56,151 nt of DNA from an uncultured Spirochaetaceae bacterium (GCA_902783155.1 CACZPR010000076.1:1-56151), one strand, 5' to 3'; counted from the first letter of the stretch, positions 30,421 to 40,499 are shown. Translations and numbers: made by a program. Notes: a model not told the origin generated them from the sequence alone.

Positions 30421-30480
30421 GGCTTCCTTGAAACCAATTCCCCAGGTCTTTGTTTGTTAAGACGAGGAGACGTTTTTGCT

Positions 30481-33264
30481 ATGAAAAAGATTTTTGTTTC
30501 TATATTTTCGTTTATGCTGGCCGCGTCATGCTTTGCCCAGACAATCACAAGGGCGGTCAAAATCGAGGCCAAGAATTCCGGGGACAGAAATGCCCTGAGC
30601 GTCTATGAAATCAGCAGGAAGACGGAGATTGTCGGAAACTATTCGTCCACCACGATAGAGTACATGATTGAGAACCGCACGAACCGTGTGCTTGAGGGGG
30701 AATTTGAATTTCCGCTTGAGGATGGCGAGTCTGTTGCTGGATACGCGCTGGACATAAACGGCGTGATGAGGCAGGGTGTCGCTGTTGAAAAGGAAAAGGG
30801 ACGGCAGGTTTTTGAGGATGTTGTCCGCCGCAACGTGGACCCCGGGCTTGTGGAGATGACCGCCGGAAACAATTTCAAGACACGTGTCTATCCAATTTCC
30901 GCAAACGGAGTGCGCCACATCCAGGTGACAGTCGAAAAGGAAGTCAAGGGTTCCAGCACCCCGCAGAAAGTCTATATCCAGACCCAGGGAAGGGACACTT
31001 ATTTCTATTTCTATCAGGATGCAGAGGTGTCAAGATCCGGCACTGTAAGACCCGACACTCGCAATGTCACCGTCCTTTTTGATGTGTCCGATTCCGCAAA
31101 AAACCGTGACATTGAAAAGGAGCTGGACTTCCTCAAAAAATATTCCGCCGGACTTGGAAATCCGAAAATCAAGTTCGTGGCCTTCGCGAATTCTGTTGTT
31201 GACAGTTTTGAAATTGATTTTGGAAGAAACGCGAGGGATGCTGAATCAAAAATCCGTGCGCTTGATTTTGACGGGGCAACAAATCTTGATGTTGTCGCAA
31301 AGTATTTTGGAAACGAGGTTCTGCTTTTTTCCGACGGAATTGACAACTGGGGAAGCCTGTCCAATTATTCTTCGGGCAGACACTACGGAAGGGTCAGCAC
31401 AGTCGTTTCGTCCAGGTCCGCAAGTTTCGGCACAATGAAAAAGATTGCCGGACTCAATGACGGTATCTACATCAACCTGAACGAAATGGACACAGGGACT
31501 GCCGCCACAAAGATTTTTGAGAGTCCGCTCCGTGTTGTTGATGTCGAGTTTGACCGTGGAATGGAGGAAGTCTATCCTGCGGTGGGAACAATTGTTGACG
31601 GTGGAGTATCTGTCGCCGGTATCCTCAAAAACAAAAACGGCAGGGTGAAAATTTCCTTGGGCCGTGGCGGTCGTGTGGAGCAGACTGTTGAGATGGATGT
31701 CTCCTGCGTTCCCTCACAGAATGTTGTTGAATCGGAAAAGGTGTCACGTCTCTGGGCGATGCAGAAAATTGCGGACCTTGACATGGACTACGATGCGAAC
31801 CGCGACGAGATAATGCGCCTTGCAAAAAAATATACGATAGTCACAAAGGACACTTCGCTTATCGTCCTTGATTCTGTGCAGGATTATGTCCGCTATGGAA
31901 TCGAGCCACCGGAGGACCTGAAGGATGAGTACGACAGAATTGTTTCTCGCCAGACAACGTCCAAACCTGTGAATGACGGAATCCCCCAGGAGGTGTACAC
32001 CAAGTTTGAGGAATTCAAAAGGTGGTGGAATAAGAAGCCTGAGGATTTCAAGAAGGCAAACAGCAAAGAAAAGGGTCCCGGTGGAATCGGTAGGCCAAGG
32101 ACTTCATCCAACGAGCTTAGAGTTGCCGGCTCCGGTTTTTCGGAAAGTGTGCCGAATGCTTCTGTAAGGACATCCACGGCATCATCTAGAGCGTCGGAGG
32201 CCATTGCAGATTTTGAGTGGGAAGAGGACGAGGCGGAGTATGAGCCAATGATGGCAGATGCCGCACCGATGGACTATGTGGGGGAGCGCTATCTGGGTGA
32301 GGCAAAGGGAACGTCGGAGGCAAAAGGTGGTTCTTCATCGACATCAACGACTGTCACATTGCAGACATGGAGCTCCAAGTCCGACTACATCTCAATTCTG
32401 AAAAAGACTCCGAAAAAACAGATGTACGAAAAATATCTGGAGCTGAAAAAATCCTACGGCGCATCCCCGGCGTTCTTCATGGAGGTTTCCGACTATTTTG
32501 TTGAGGAAAATCTTCTGGACGATGGATTGAGGATTCTTTCAAATCTTGCGGAGATGAATCTGGAAAACACGGACGTGCTTCGCGCACTTGGAAACAAACT
32601 TGTCGAGCATGGACAGTATGCTGTGGCAATCCGCGTGTTCAGGAATCTTACAAAGCTTAGGGAAGGAATCCCGCAGTTCTACCGCGACCTTGCCATGGCG
32701 TATGAGAAAAACGGCGAGTACCAGAATGCTGTTGACGCTTTGTGGCATATCGCCTCAAACAAATGGGACTCACGCTATTCGGAAATCCAGCAGACCGCCC
32801 TGAACGACATGAACTCGATTATCGCAAGATGTGCGAAAAAATCGAACGTGCGCCTGGACACATCCGCCATTGACAGAAAGCTGATGGAAAATTTTGACGT
32901 GGACCTGAGGGTTGTCCTGACATGGAACACGGACGACTGCGACATTGACTTGTGGGTCACGGATCCGAATGGCGAGAAATGTTTTTACGGACACAAGGAG
33001 ACTGCCGTCGGTGGAAGAATGTCCCGCGACTTTACACAGGGCTACGGACCGGAGGAGTTCTGTCTGAAGGTTGCCCCCGGTGGAAAGTACAAGATTGAGT
33101 GCAACTACTATGGAAGCCACCAGCAGAAACTTTTGCAGCCGGTGATTGTCCAGGCGGAGGTCTACACAAACTTCGGTCGCCCCAACCAGGAAAAGCAGGT
33201 TATGACCCTGCAGCTGGATGATGTGAAGCAGACCTTCCTTATTGGCGATGTGAATGTCCGCTAA
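30481..33264 (+). CDS. Secreted VIT / VWA-like / TPR / DUF2135 protein
   Basis: This 927-residue protein starts with a signal peptide (about 1-20; the Cys in LAASC could also be a lipobox). Domains in order: a VIT domain (about 25-165) with SSTTIEYMIENRTNRVLEGEFEFPL and GVAVEKEKGRQVFEDV; a von Willebrand A-like region (about 190-345) with VTVLFDVSDSAKN and LLFSDGIDNWG; a poorly conserved middle; TPR-like helices (about 645-770) with DVLRALGNKLVEHGQYAVAIRVF; and a C-terminal DUF2135 domain with TDDCDIDLWVTDPNGEKCFY. VIT and VWA proteins often mediate protein contacts. The gene follows the phosphoesterase by 60 bp. The ATG at 30481 follows GAGGAG by 11 nt. Confidence 0.87.
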   Translation: MKKIFVSIFSFMLAASCFAQTITRAVKIEAKNSGDRNALSVYEISRKTEIVGNYSSTTIEYMIENRTNRVLEGEFEFPLEDGESVAGYALDINGVMRQGVAVEKEKGRQVFEDVVRRNVDPGLVEMTAGNNFKTRVYPISANGVRHIQVTVEKEVKGSSTPQKVYIQTQGRDTYFYFYQDAEVSRSGTVRPDTRNVTVLFDVSDSAKNRDIEKELDFLKKYSAGLGNPKIKFVAFANSVVDSFEIDFGRNARDAESKIRALDFDGATNLDVVAKYFGNEVLLFSDGIDNWGSLSNYSSGRHYGRVSTVVSSRSASFGTMKKIAGLNDGIYINLNEMDTGTAATKIFESPLRVVDVEFDRGMEEVYPAVGTIVDGGVSVAGILKNKNGRVKISLGRGGRVEQTVEMDVSCVPSQNVVESEKVSRLWAMQKIADLDMDYDANRDEIMRLAKKYTIVTKDTSLIVLDSVQDYVRYGIEPPEDLKDEYDRIVSRQTTSKPVNDGIPQEVYTKFEEFKRWWNKKPEDFKKANSKEKGPGGIGRPRTSSNELRVAGSGFSESVPNASVRTSTASSRASEAIADFEWEEDEAEYEPMMADAAPMDYVGERYLGEAKGTSEAKGGSSSTSTTVTLQTWSSKSDYISILKKTPKKQMYEKYLELKKSYGASPAFFMEVSDYFVEENLLDDGLRILSNLAEMNLENTDVLRALGNKLVEHGQYAVAIRVFRNLTKLREGIPQFYRDLAMAYEKNGEYQNAVDALWHIASNKWDSRYSEIQQTALNDMNSIIARCAKKSNVRLDTSAIDRKLMENFDVDLRVVLTWNTDDCDIDLWVTDPNGEKCFYGHKETAVGGRMSRDFTQGYGPEEFCLKVAPGGKYKIECNYYGSHQQKLLQPVIVQAEVYTNFGRPNQEKQVMTLQLDDVKQTFLIGDVNVR

Positions 33265-33271
33265 AAAATGT

Positions 33272-33300
33272 GGCGGTGGAATGTGAATTTTTCCGCCGCC
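33272..33300 (+). terminator. Hairpin after the VIT/DUF2135 gene
   Basis: GGCGGTGGAA / TTCCGCCGCC is a 10-bp stem with one G-T pair. It lacks a long T-run, so termination may be weak. It abuts the convergent HTH gene. Confidence 0.5.
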
Positions 33301-33662
33301 TATTTGTTTTCATCCTTCATCTGCCTGTCCATTTCCTCTATCATGTTGATTATTGGAATCCGTCGTGACGGGGGGAGAGAATCAAGGCTCTCAATCAGGC
33401 GGGCATATTTGTGGTACTTGTGGTAGTCCTCGTTCTGGTGGGCGTGCTTTTGGTGCGGATATTTTCCTGTAACAAGATATTCGACAGGAACATGGAGTGC
33501 CTTTGCGATTTTGATTGCCAAATCAATCTGCGGAACGCTTTTGTGCCTTAGCCCCATTCCGATTGTGGAAACATCAATCCCTACTTCCGCGGCAAGCCAT
33601 TTACGCGGTTTGTCCTGATACTCAAGTTCATCAACGACAAGCTCCCAAAACATTCCACCCAT
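33300..33662 (-). CDS. XRE-type helix-turn-helix regulator
   Basis: This 120-residue protein has an N-terminal helix-turn-helix, WLAAEVGIDVSTIGMGLRHKSVPQ, followed by IDLAIKIAKALHVPVEYLVTG, the usual Cro/C1 layout. The middle is His-rich (PHQKHAHQNEDYHKYHKY), and the C-terminal helix resembles the dimerisation tail of treponemal XRE proteins. The target is unknown. A TAGAAT hexamer lies 6 nt before the ATG, so it may be another leaderless start, but no -35 is seen. Confidence 0.85.
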   Translation of the reverse strand: MGGMFWELVVDELEYQDKPRKWLAAEVGIDVSTIGMGLRHKSVPQIDLAIKIAKALHVPVEYLVTGKYPHQKHAHQNEDYHKYHKYARLIESLDSLPPSRRIPIINMIEEMDRQMKDENK

Positions 33663-33711
33663 ACGGAGATTCTAAACAAGATTTTCCAAATATTCTAGGG
33701 CATTGTCCCGC

Positions 33712-33746
33712 AAAAAAACAGGCGGCCCCCGATTAAGGAAACCGCC
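33712..33746 (-). terminator. Terminator after the amt gene
   Basis: On the minus strand, GGCGG / CCGCC with a 15-16 nt loop precedes a run of seven T residues, about 40 bp after the amt stop. Confidence 0.75.
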
Positions 33747-33785
33747 ATGACGTTTTTATATTTGTATTTTTAACTGTGGTCCAGG

Positions 33786-35462
33786 TTAATCCTGGAGGGC
33801 ATCGTAGCCTTCTTCTCCAGTGCGGACCTTTACCACATTTTCAACATCGTAGACAAAAATCTTTCCGTCGCCAATGTTGCCGGTGTAGAGGACTTCCTTT
33901 GCGGCTGTCACAACCAAATCCACAGGGACTTCGCTTACAACAATGTCCACCTTGATTTTTGGAAGAACCGTCATGTCCATCTCTACGCCACGGTACTTTT
34001 CTGTCTTTCCATGCTGGACTCCGCATCCCATTACGTTTGTCACCGTCATTCCCGTAACGTTGATGTCGTTCATCGCGGACTTAAGCTCATTGAACTTGCT
34101 CTGGCGCGTGATGATTGTCACCTGGTGGAATTTTGCGTTCGGCTTGGAAGCGGCCTTCGTGACCGGGATTGCCTTCTCGACAGGAACCTGTGCCTGTGAA
34201 CCAAGACCAGCTTCTCCTTCCGTCATTACCTGTGGGGCCATGATGAATCCGGCGTAGCTTGAGTCGATTCCATGCTCCAGCTTGTCAAGACCGATAATCT
34301 CTTCCTCTTTGCTTGCACGAAGTCCATGGAACTTTTTAATCAGCGCGAATGTGATAATCATGCACACGGCTGTCCATGCAAGTATTGAGACTTCGCCGAG
34401 TGCCTGGACTCCAAGATGCTTTGCTCCTCCGCCATAGAAAAGTCCGCTCTCGACATTGAAAAGTCCGTCGCTCAGTGTTCCCCAGATTCCGTTCGCAAGG
34501 TGGACGGCAACAGCACCAACCGGGTCGTCGATGTGGAGCTTCATGTCAAGGAACTCGACCACAAGGACAACAACGAATCCTGAAACGATACCGATTATGC
34601 TTGCGCCAAGAGCGTCAACCGTTGCGCATGTCGGCGTGATTGCGACAAGTCCTGCGAGTGCCGCGTTGAGTGTCATGGAGACATCCGGCTTTCCGTTTTT
34701 GACCCATGTGAAAATCATCGTGGTGATACAGGCGAGTGCCGGTGCGATTGTTGTCGTGGTGAATACGGCGGCAAGTCCTCCGACTCCCTCAAGCTGTACA
34801 CATGCGGCTCCGTTGAATCCGTACCATCCGAACCAGAGTATGAAAGTTCCAAGCGCGCCAAGGGTGAGAGAGTGTCCTGGGATTGCGTGAACCTTTGTCA
34901 CCTTTCCGTTCTTGTCGCGGTCATATTTTCCAAGCCTAGGACCAAGGAAGATTGCTCCGATGAGTGCGGCGGTTCCACCAACAGAATGGATTGCTGCTCC
35001 ACCTGCGAAATCTACGAAACCAAGTTTCACGAGCCATCCCTGTGGATTCCATACCCATCCGGCCTCAATCGGATATACAACCGCGCTGATTACGGCTGAG
35101 TAGATGCAGTATGAACTGAATTTTGTGCGCTCGGCCATGGAGCCAGAAACAATTGTCGCCGCTGTCGCGCAGAACACAAGGTTGAACACGAAGCTGGACC
35201 AGTCAAGGTCGGCGAAATTTGTGAACAGCTGCAGGTCGGGTTTTCCAATCAGCCCGAAGAAATAGTTCTCGCTCATCATAAGCCCGAATCCGAGCAGCAT
35301 GAACATTGGGGTCCCGATGCAGAAGTCCATCAGGTTTTTCATGATTATGTTTCCCGCGTTCTTTGCCCTTGTGAATCCCGTCTCGACCATGGCGAATCCG
35401 CACTGCATGAAAAATACAAGCGCTGCTCCAATCAAAAACCAGACACTCCAAACGTCACCCAT
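33786..35462 (-). CDS. amt: Ammonium transporter fused to a PII signal domain
   Basis: This 558-residue protein has an Amt channel (about 1-385) with MVETGFTRAKNAGN, the twin-His positions His159 (FAGGAAIHSVGG) and His321 (DDPVGAVAVHLANGIWGTL), then a linker and a complete PII (GlnB-like) domain at about 445-558. The PII signatures are the T-loop GVQHGKTEKYRGVEM and KIFVYDVENVVKVRTGEEGYDAL. The T-loop Tyr51 of GlnB is replaced by Met, so uridylylation at that site is not possible. The fused PII probably gates the channel in response to ATP, ADP and 2-oxoglutarate. The ATG at 35462 has GGAGG upstream; the open frame extends further but without start signals. It is expressed from a long structured leader. 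Confidence 0.95.
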   Translation of the reverse strand: MGDVWSVWFLIGAALVFFMQCGFAMVETGFTRAKNAGNIIMKNLMDFCIGTPMFMLLGFGLMMSENYFFGLIGKPDLQLFTNFADLDWSSFVFNLVFCATAATIVSGSMAERTKFSSYCIYSAVISAVVYPIEAGWVWNPQGWLVKLGFVDFAGGAAIHSVGGTAALIGAIFLGPRLGKYDRDKNGKVTKVHAIPGHSLTLGALGTFILWFGWYGFNGAACVQLEGVGGLAAVFTTTTIAPALACITTMIFTWVKNGKPDVSMTLNAALAGLVAITPTCATVDALGASIIGIVSGFVVVLVVEFLDMKLHIDDPVGAVAVHLANGIWGTLSDGLFNVESGLFYGGGAKHLGVQALGEVSILAWTAVCMIITFALIKKFHGLRASKEEEIIGLDKLEHGIDSSYAGFIMAPQVMTEGEAGLGSQAQVPVEKAIPVTKAASKPNAKFHQVTIITRQSKFNELKSAMNDINVTGMTVTNVMGCGVQHGKTEKYRGVEMDMTVLPKIKVDIVVSEVPVDLVVTAAKEVLYTGNIGDGKIFVYDVENVVKVRTGEEGYDALQD

Positions 35463-35646
35463 AGATACCTCCAAAAAATTTGGCGACAGAACATGACATT
35501 GCGCGCAAATGCCAGGCCCCGTCGCCGAAAAAAAAACGCTGCGTTTTCCCCCATCCACAAATTGATTTGGAGAAAGCGTAGCGTCATTGCCAACTTTAAA
35601 ACAAAAAAAGCCACAGAAGATTATCTGTGACTTCGTTGTCCTAGTT
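35463..35646 (-). promoter_or_regulatory. Structured 5' leader of amt
   Basis: From the predicted start near 35646, the roughly 184-nt leader contains, in order: a terminator-like hairpin (35629-35612 then U-tract), a 12-bp imperfect stem (CGCTGCGTTTTC at 35537-35548 with GAAAGCGTAGCG at 35572-35583), and a GGCGAC / GTCGCC stem (35482-35487 and 35521-35526) enclosing the palindrome TTGCGCGCAA. This suggests control by attenuation or RNA structure. I do not recognise a known riboswitch. Confidence 0.55.
35603..35629 (-). terminator. Leader terminator upstream of amt
   Basis: On the minus strand, a 6-bp stem CACAGA / TCTGTG with a 6-nt loop is followed by GC and seven T residues, about 20-40 nt after the promoter start and before the gene. 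Confidence 0.65.
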
Positions 35647-35652
35647 GACTTA

Positions 35653-35681
35653 TTTATACAGCGGACAAAAAAAAATGTCAA
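35653..35681 (-). promoter_or_regulatory. Promoter of amt
   Basis: On the minus strand, TTGACA (35681-35676), 17 bp, TATAAA (35658-35653): near-consensus sigma-70. Confidence 0.75.
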
Positions 35682-35720
35682 CCGGGGGCGAAAAGAAATT
35701 TAAAAAAAGAGATTATGAAA

Positions 35721-35741
35721 AAAGTTACATAAAAGTTACAT
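35721..35741 (+). promoter_or_regulatory. Direct repeat upstream of mglB
   Basis: AAAGTTACAT occurs twice with an 11-bp period (35721-35730 and 35732-35741), 40 bp upstream of the mglB -35. Phased direct repeats like this suit an activator or repressor. Confidence 0.4.
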
Positions 35742-35780
35742 AGTAAGAGAAGTTTATTTGCTTTTCTTAGAAAAAATTGT

Positions 35781-35808
35781 TTGACATTTTGAAATTTTGA
35801 TTTAAACT
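35781..35808 (+). promoter_or_regulatory. Promoter of mglBAC
   Basis: TTGACA (35781-35786), 16 bp, TAAACT (35803-35808), about 50 nt before the AGGAGG of mglB. Confidence 0.6.
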
Positions 35809-35847
35809 ATATTTCAATGAGAAAAAGTTTTGGATTTTTTTTCATAA

Positions 35848-37068
<1,221 letters not shown>

Positions 37069-37129
37069 GCTCTGTCAGAAATCCAAGGTCGCCTCAAAAA
37101 ACTTTTGTTGATGGGGCGACTCTGAAATT

Positions 37130-37174
37130 GCCACACGGATTCCACACCCCGTGAGTTTTCCGTGTGGCTTTTTT
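37130..37174 (+). terminator. Terminator between mglB and mglA
   Basis: A perfect 10-bp stem GCCACACGGA / TCCGTGTGGC is followed by six T residues. A second stem (GTCGCC / GGCGAC) lies just before it. It probably attenuates transcription into mglA and mglC. Confidence 0.85.
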
Positions 37175-37238
37175 GTAACTTTCAATCGGGGTCGCTCTAA
37201 TTTTTTTTAGAGAATCCAGAATAACAACAGGGAAGAGT

Positions 37239-38732
37239 ATGGGCGAGTTAGTTCTACAAATCAAAAACCTGTCAAAATCCTTCGGAAAAAACAAAGTCCT
37301 TGACGGCATCAATCTTGAGGTCGGCGAGGGGTCCGTTTTGGGATTGATGGGCGAAAACGGTGCCGGCAAGTCAACGATGATGAAGTGTCTTTTCGGCATC
37401 TATGCGAAAGATGAAGGACAGTTCCTTTTGTGCGGAAAGCCCGTCAATTTCAAGAATCCAAAAGAGGCTCTTGAAAGCGGGGTCGCCATGGTCCATCAGG
37501 AATTGAACCAGTGCCTTGACCGCTCGGTGGCTGACAACCTTTATCTTGGACGCTATCCAAAGAGGCTTGGAGTAATCGACGAGGCGAAGATGCTCAAGGA
37601 CAGCATCAACCTTTTTGCCTCACTGAATATGAATGTAAACCCGCGCACAATCATGCGAACAATGTCCGTGTCGCAGCGGCAGATGGTCGAGATTGCGAAG
37701 GCGGTTTCCTATGACGCGAAAATCATAGTCCTTGACGAGCCAACGTCCTCATTGACCGAGAACGAGGTGCAGAAACTTTTCAACATCGTCAGGGACTTGA
37801 AAAAGAAGGGCGTCTCGTTTGTCTACATCTCGCACAAGATGGACGAGATTTTCCAGGTCTGCGATCAGGTTGCGGTTCTGCGCGACGGAAAGATGATTAT
37901 GCAGAAGTCATCCCAGGAGACGGAGATGGGCGAGCTGATTACGGCAATGGTCGGTCGTTCGCTCGACAAGCGTTTCCCGGATGTTGACAATGTTCCCGGC
38001 GAATACTGCCTTGAGGTCAACAATCTTTCGACAAAATATGCGCCGGTTCTGGAGGACATTTCCTTCAAGGTCAGGAAGGGCGAGATATTCGGTCTCTATG
38101 GACTTGTGGGCGCGGGCCGCTCGGAGCTTCTGGAGTCGCTTTTTGGTGTAAGGACAATATCCACCGGAACAATTTCCTATGACGGAAAGAGGCTCCACTT
38201 TGCGAACAGCAAGGATGCCATGGAGCATGGATTTGCCCTTGTCACCGAGGAACGCAAGCTCAACGGAATGTTCGGCAAGGCGACAATCAAGTTCAACACG
38301 GTCATCACGAATCTTGAAAGCTACAAGACGGGAGGTGTCCTTTCCGAACGCAAGATGGCCGAGGCTGCGGAGCGCGAAATCAAGCAGATGCATACAAAAT
38401 GTGTCTCCGCCGAGGAGCTTATCACATCCCTTTCTGGAGGAAACCAGCAGAAGGTCATAATCGGAAAGTGGATGGAGAGGTCCCCCGAGGTTTTCCTTCT
38501 TGACGAGCCGACCCGCGGTATTGATGTTGGTGCGAAGTACGAAATCTACCAGCTGATTATCCGTATGGCGAAGGAGGGCAAGACAATCATAGTGGTATCG
38601 AGCGAGATGCCTGAGATTCTTGGAATCACAAACAGGATTGCCGTCATGTCCAACCACCGTCTGGCGGGAATTGTTGACACAAAAACAACGGACCAGGAAG
38701 CCCTGCTTAAGCTTTCTGCGAAATATCTGTAA
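37239..38732 (+). CDS. mglA: Sugar ABC transporter ATP-binding protein MglA
   Basis: This 497-residue tandem ATPase is of the monosaccharide importer type. The first domain has Walker A GENGAGKST (38-46), signature MSVSQRQMVEIAKA and Walker B IIVLDEPTSSL. The second half has the degenerate GLVGAGRSELL loop, signature LSGGNQQKV and VFLLDEPTRGIDVGAK. This two-domain layout is that of MglA, RbsA and AraG. It powers MglC, encoded 17 bp downstream. Confidence 0.95.
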   Translation: MGELVLQIKNLSKSFGKNKVLDGINLEVGEGSVLGLMGENGAGKSTMMKCLFGIYAKDEGQFLLCGKPVNFKNPKEALESGVAMVHQELNQCLDRSVADNLYLGRYPKRLGVIDEAKMLKDSINLFASLNMNVNPRTIMRTMSVSQRQMVEIAKAVSYDAKIIVLDEPTSSLTENEVQKLFNIVRDLKKKGVSFVYISHKMDEIFQVCDQVAVLRDGKMIMQKSSQETEMGELITAMVGRSLDKRFPDVDNVPGEYCLEVNNLSTKYAPVLEDISFKVRKGEIFGLYGLVGAGRSELLESLFGVRTISTGTISYDGKRLHFANSKDAMEHGFALVTEERKLNGMFGKATIKFNTVITNLESYKTGGVLSERKMAEAAEREIKQMHTKCVSAEELITSLSGGNQQKVIIGKWMERSPEVFLLDEPTRGIDVGAKYEIYQLIIRMAKEGKTIIVVSSEMPEILGITNRIAVMSNHRLAGIVDTKTTDQEALLKLSAKYL

Positions 38733-38749
38733 AAGGAGCATCGGATTTT

Positions 38750-40411
38750 ATGGAAGACAAAGAACTTAACGAATATTCAGAACGCCTTGCGTCTCTCCGA
38801 AAAGATGGCGTGAATTTGATTTCCTCACTCAGGCAGGAGAATGCGGCGGCAAAACGAAACAAGCTGCTTTCGGCTGAGGCCCGTGAGAAAATAATCGCGG
38901 ACAACAATGCGAAGATTGAACAGGCAAAGGCTGTCGCTGAAAAGAACAAGGCGGAGATTGCGGAAACCGTGAAGGCTGCCGTGGCCCGCAACAACCAGAT
39001 TTCAAAGGCAGAGATTGCAAAGGTCAACGCCGAACAGAACGAGGTTATCGCGAAGCTCAAGACCGACTACGCCGCAGAGATTGCAAAAATCGACAGCGAC
39101 ACTCTTTCTCGCAAAAAGGGCATTGTCGCGTCCTACGCCGGAAAGACCAGCCAGAAGGACAACGAGGACTGCAAGGAAGATTTGCGTGTGGCGGAGTACG
39201 AGCACAAGTCCGCTCTCTTCGATGCTAAGAACAAATTCAATTCGGCGGTGGATGCCGCCAAGGCTGTCAAAAATCAGGCCTATGTTGACTATGTGCAGAA
39301 GAACCGTTCGCTCAGAAATGGAAAAACAAATTTCAGGGAGGACATGGTTCTTTCTTTCCAGAACTACGTCAACAAATTCAAGATGTCGAAGTTCCTGCTT
39401 GACAACGGACTCTACATCGCGATTCTGGTGTTCTTCATCGTGTGTATAGTTCTTGCGCCACTTTCCGGTGCCGGAAACCTTCTTTCCCTGCCGAACATCT
39501 TCACAATCCTGGAGCAGTCTTCGGTAAGAATGTTCTACGCCCTCGGTGTCGCAGGTCTGATTCTGCTTGCGGGTACGGATTTGAGCGTCGGACGTATGGT
39601 TGCCATGGGTGCCGTAATCACCGGTCTGATTCTGCATCCGGGTCAGAACATCGTGACATTCTTTGGCGCGGGACCTTGGGACTTTACCGCCCTTCCGACA
39701 ATCGTGCGCCTTGGACTTGCGCTTGTGCTTTCGATTGTTCTGTGCGTTGTGTTCTCGGCATTCGCGGGTGTGTTCAGCGCGAAACTGAAAATCCATCCGT
39801 TCATCTCGACCCTTGCGACCCAGCTCATCATCTACGGTCTGCTCTTCTTTGGAACAAGCGGAACCCCGGTCGGCTCAATCGACGCGGACGTAAAGGACAT
39901 GATTGGAGGACGATGGGTAATTGGTGCGCTAAACGGTGAGCTGATAACCTTCCCGAAACTGATTATACCTGCGATAATCGCAATATTTGTCGCATGGTTC
40001 ATCTGGAACAAGACCACGTTCGGAAAGAACATGTATGCCGTCGGTGGAAATGCGGAGGCTGCGAGCGTCAGCGGAATCAGCGTGTTCTGGGTGACGATGG
40101 GCGTGTTCATCATGGCCGGTATCTTCTATGGATGTGGCGCGTTCCTTGAGGCTTTCAAGGCAAATGCTTCTGCCGGTACAGGACAGGGCTACGAGCTTGA
40201 TGCGATTGCGGCCTGTGTTGTCGGTGGAATCTCCTTCAACGGCGGTATAGGAAAAATCTCGGGCGCGGTAATCGGTGTCATAATATTCACGAGCCTTACC
40301 TACTGTCTGACCTTCCTTGGAATTGACACAAACCTCCAGTTCGTGTTCAAGGGTCTGATTATCATTGCGGCTGTCGCACTTGACAGCGTGAAGTACCTGA
40401 AGAGAAAGTAG
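38750..40411 (+). CDS. mglC: Sugar ABC transporter permease MglC with N-terminal coiled-coil
   Basis: This 553-residue protein has a C-terminal permease domain (about 218-553) with GLILLAGTDLSVGRMVAMGAV, FISTLATQLIIYGLLFF, KTTFGKNMYAVGGNAEAA and the GTGQGYELDAIAACVVGGISFNGG motif of MglC/RbsC permeases. The first 215 residues are an added region rich in Ala, Lys, Glu and Asn with heptad-like patterns, predicted to be a cytosolic coiled coil with no membrane segment. Typical permeases of this family are about 330-340 residues, so the extension is about 200 residues. It could contact the ATPase or another cytosolic partner. Confidence 0.92.
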   Translation: MEDKELNEYSERLASLRKDGVNLISSLRQENAAAKRNKLLSAEAREKIIADNNAKIEQAKAVAEKNKAEIAETVKAAVARNNQISKAEIAKVNAEQNEVIAKLKTDYAAEIAKIDSDTLSRKKGIVASYAGKTSQKDNEDCKEDLRVAEYEHKSALFDAKNKFNSAVDAAKAVKNQAYVDYVQKNRSLRNGKTNFREDMVLSFQNYVNKFKMSKFLLDNGLYIAILVFFIVCIVLAPLSGAGNLLSLPNIFTILEQSSVRMFYALGVAGLILLAGTDLSVGRMVAMGAVITGLILHPGQNIVTFFGAGPWDFTALPTIVRLGLALVLSIVLCVVFSAFAGVFSAKLKIHPFISTLATQLIIYGLLFFGTSGTPVGSIDADVKDMIGGRWVIGALNGELITFPKLIIPAIIAIFVAWFIWNKTTFGKNMYAVGGNAEAASVSGISVFWVTMGVFIMAGIFYGCGAFLEAFKANASAGTGQGYELDAIAACVVGGISFNGGIGKISGAVIGVIIFTSLTYCLTFLGIDTNLQFVFKGLIIIAAVALDSVKYLKRK

Positions 40412-40469
40412 TTTCCCGTCAGGATTTACAGACAGGACTTCTGAGAATTTCAGATTTTCTTAATCCAAG

Positions 40470-40499
40470 CCCCCGATGCAATAGTCACCGGGGGTTTTT
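40470..40499 (+). terminator. Terminator after mglC
   Basis: CCCCCG / CGGGGG stem with a 13-nt loop, followed by five T residues. The remaining 190 bp up to 40692 hold no recognisable gene. Confidence 0.85.
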
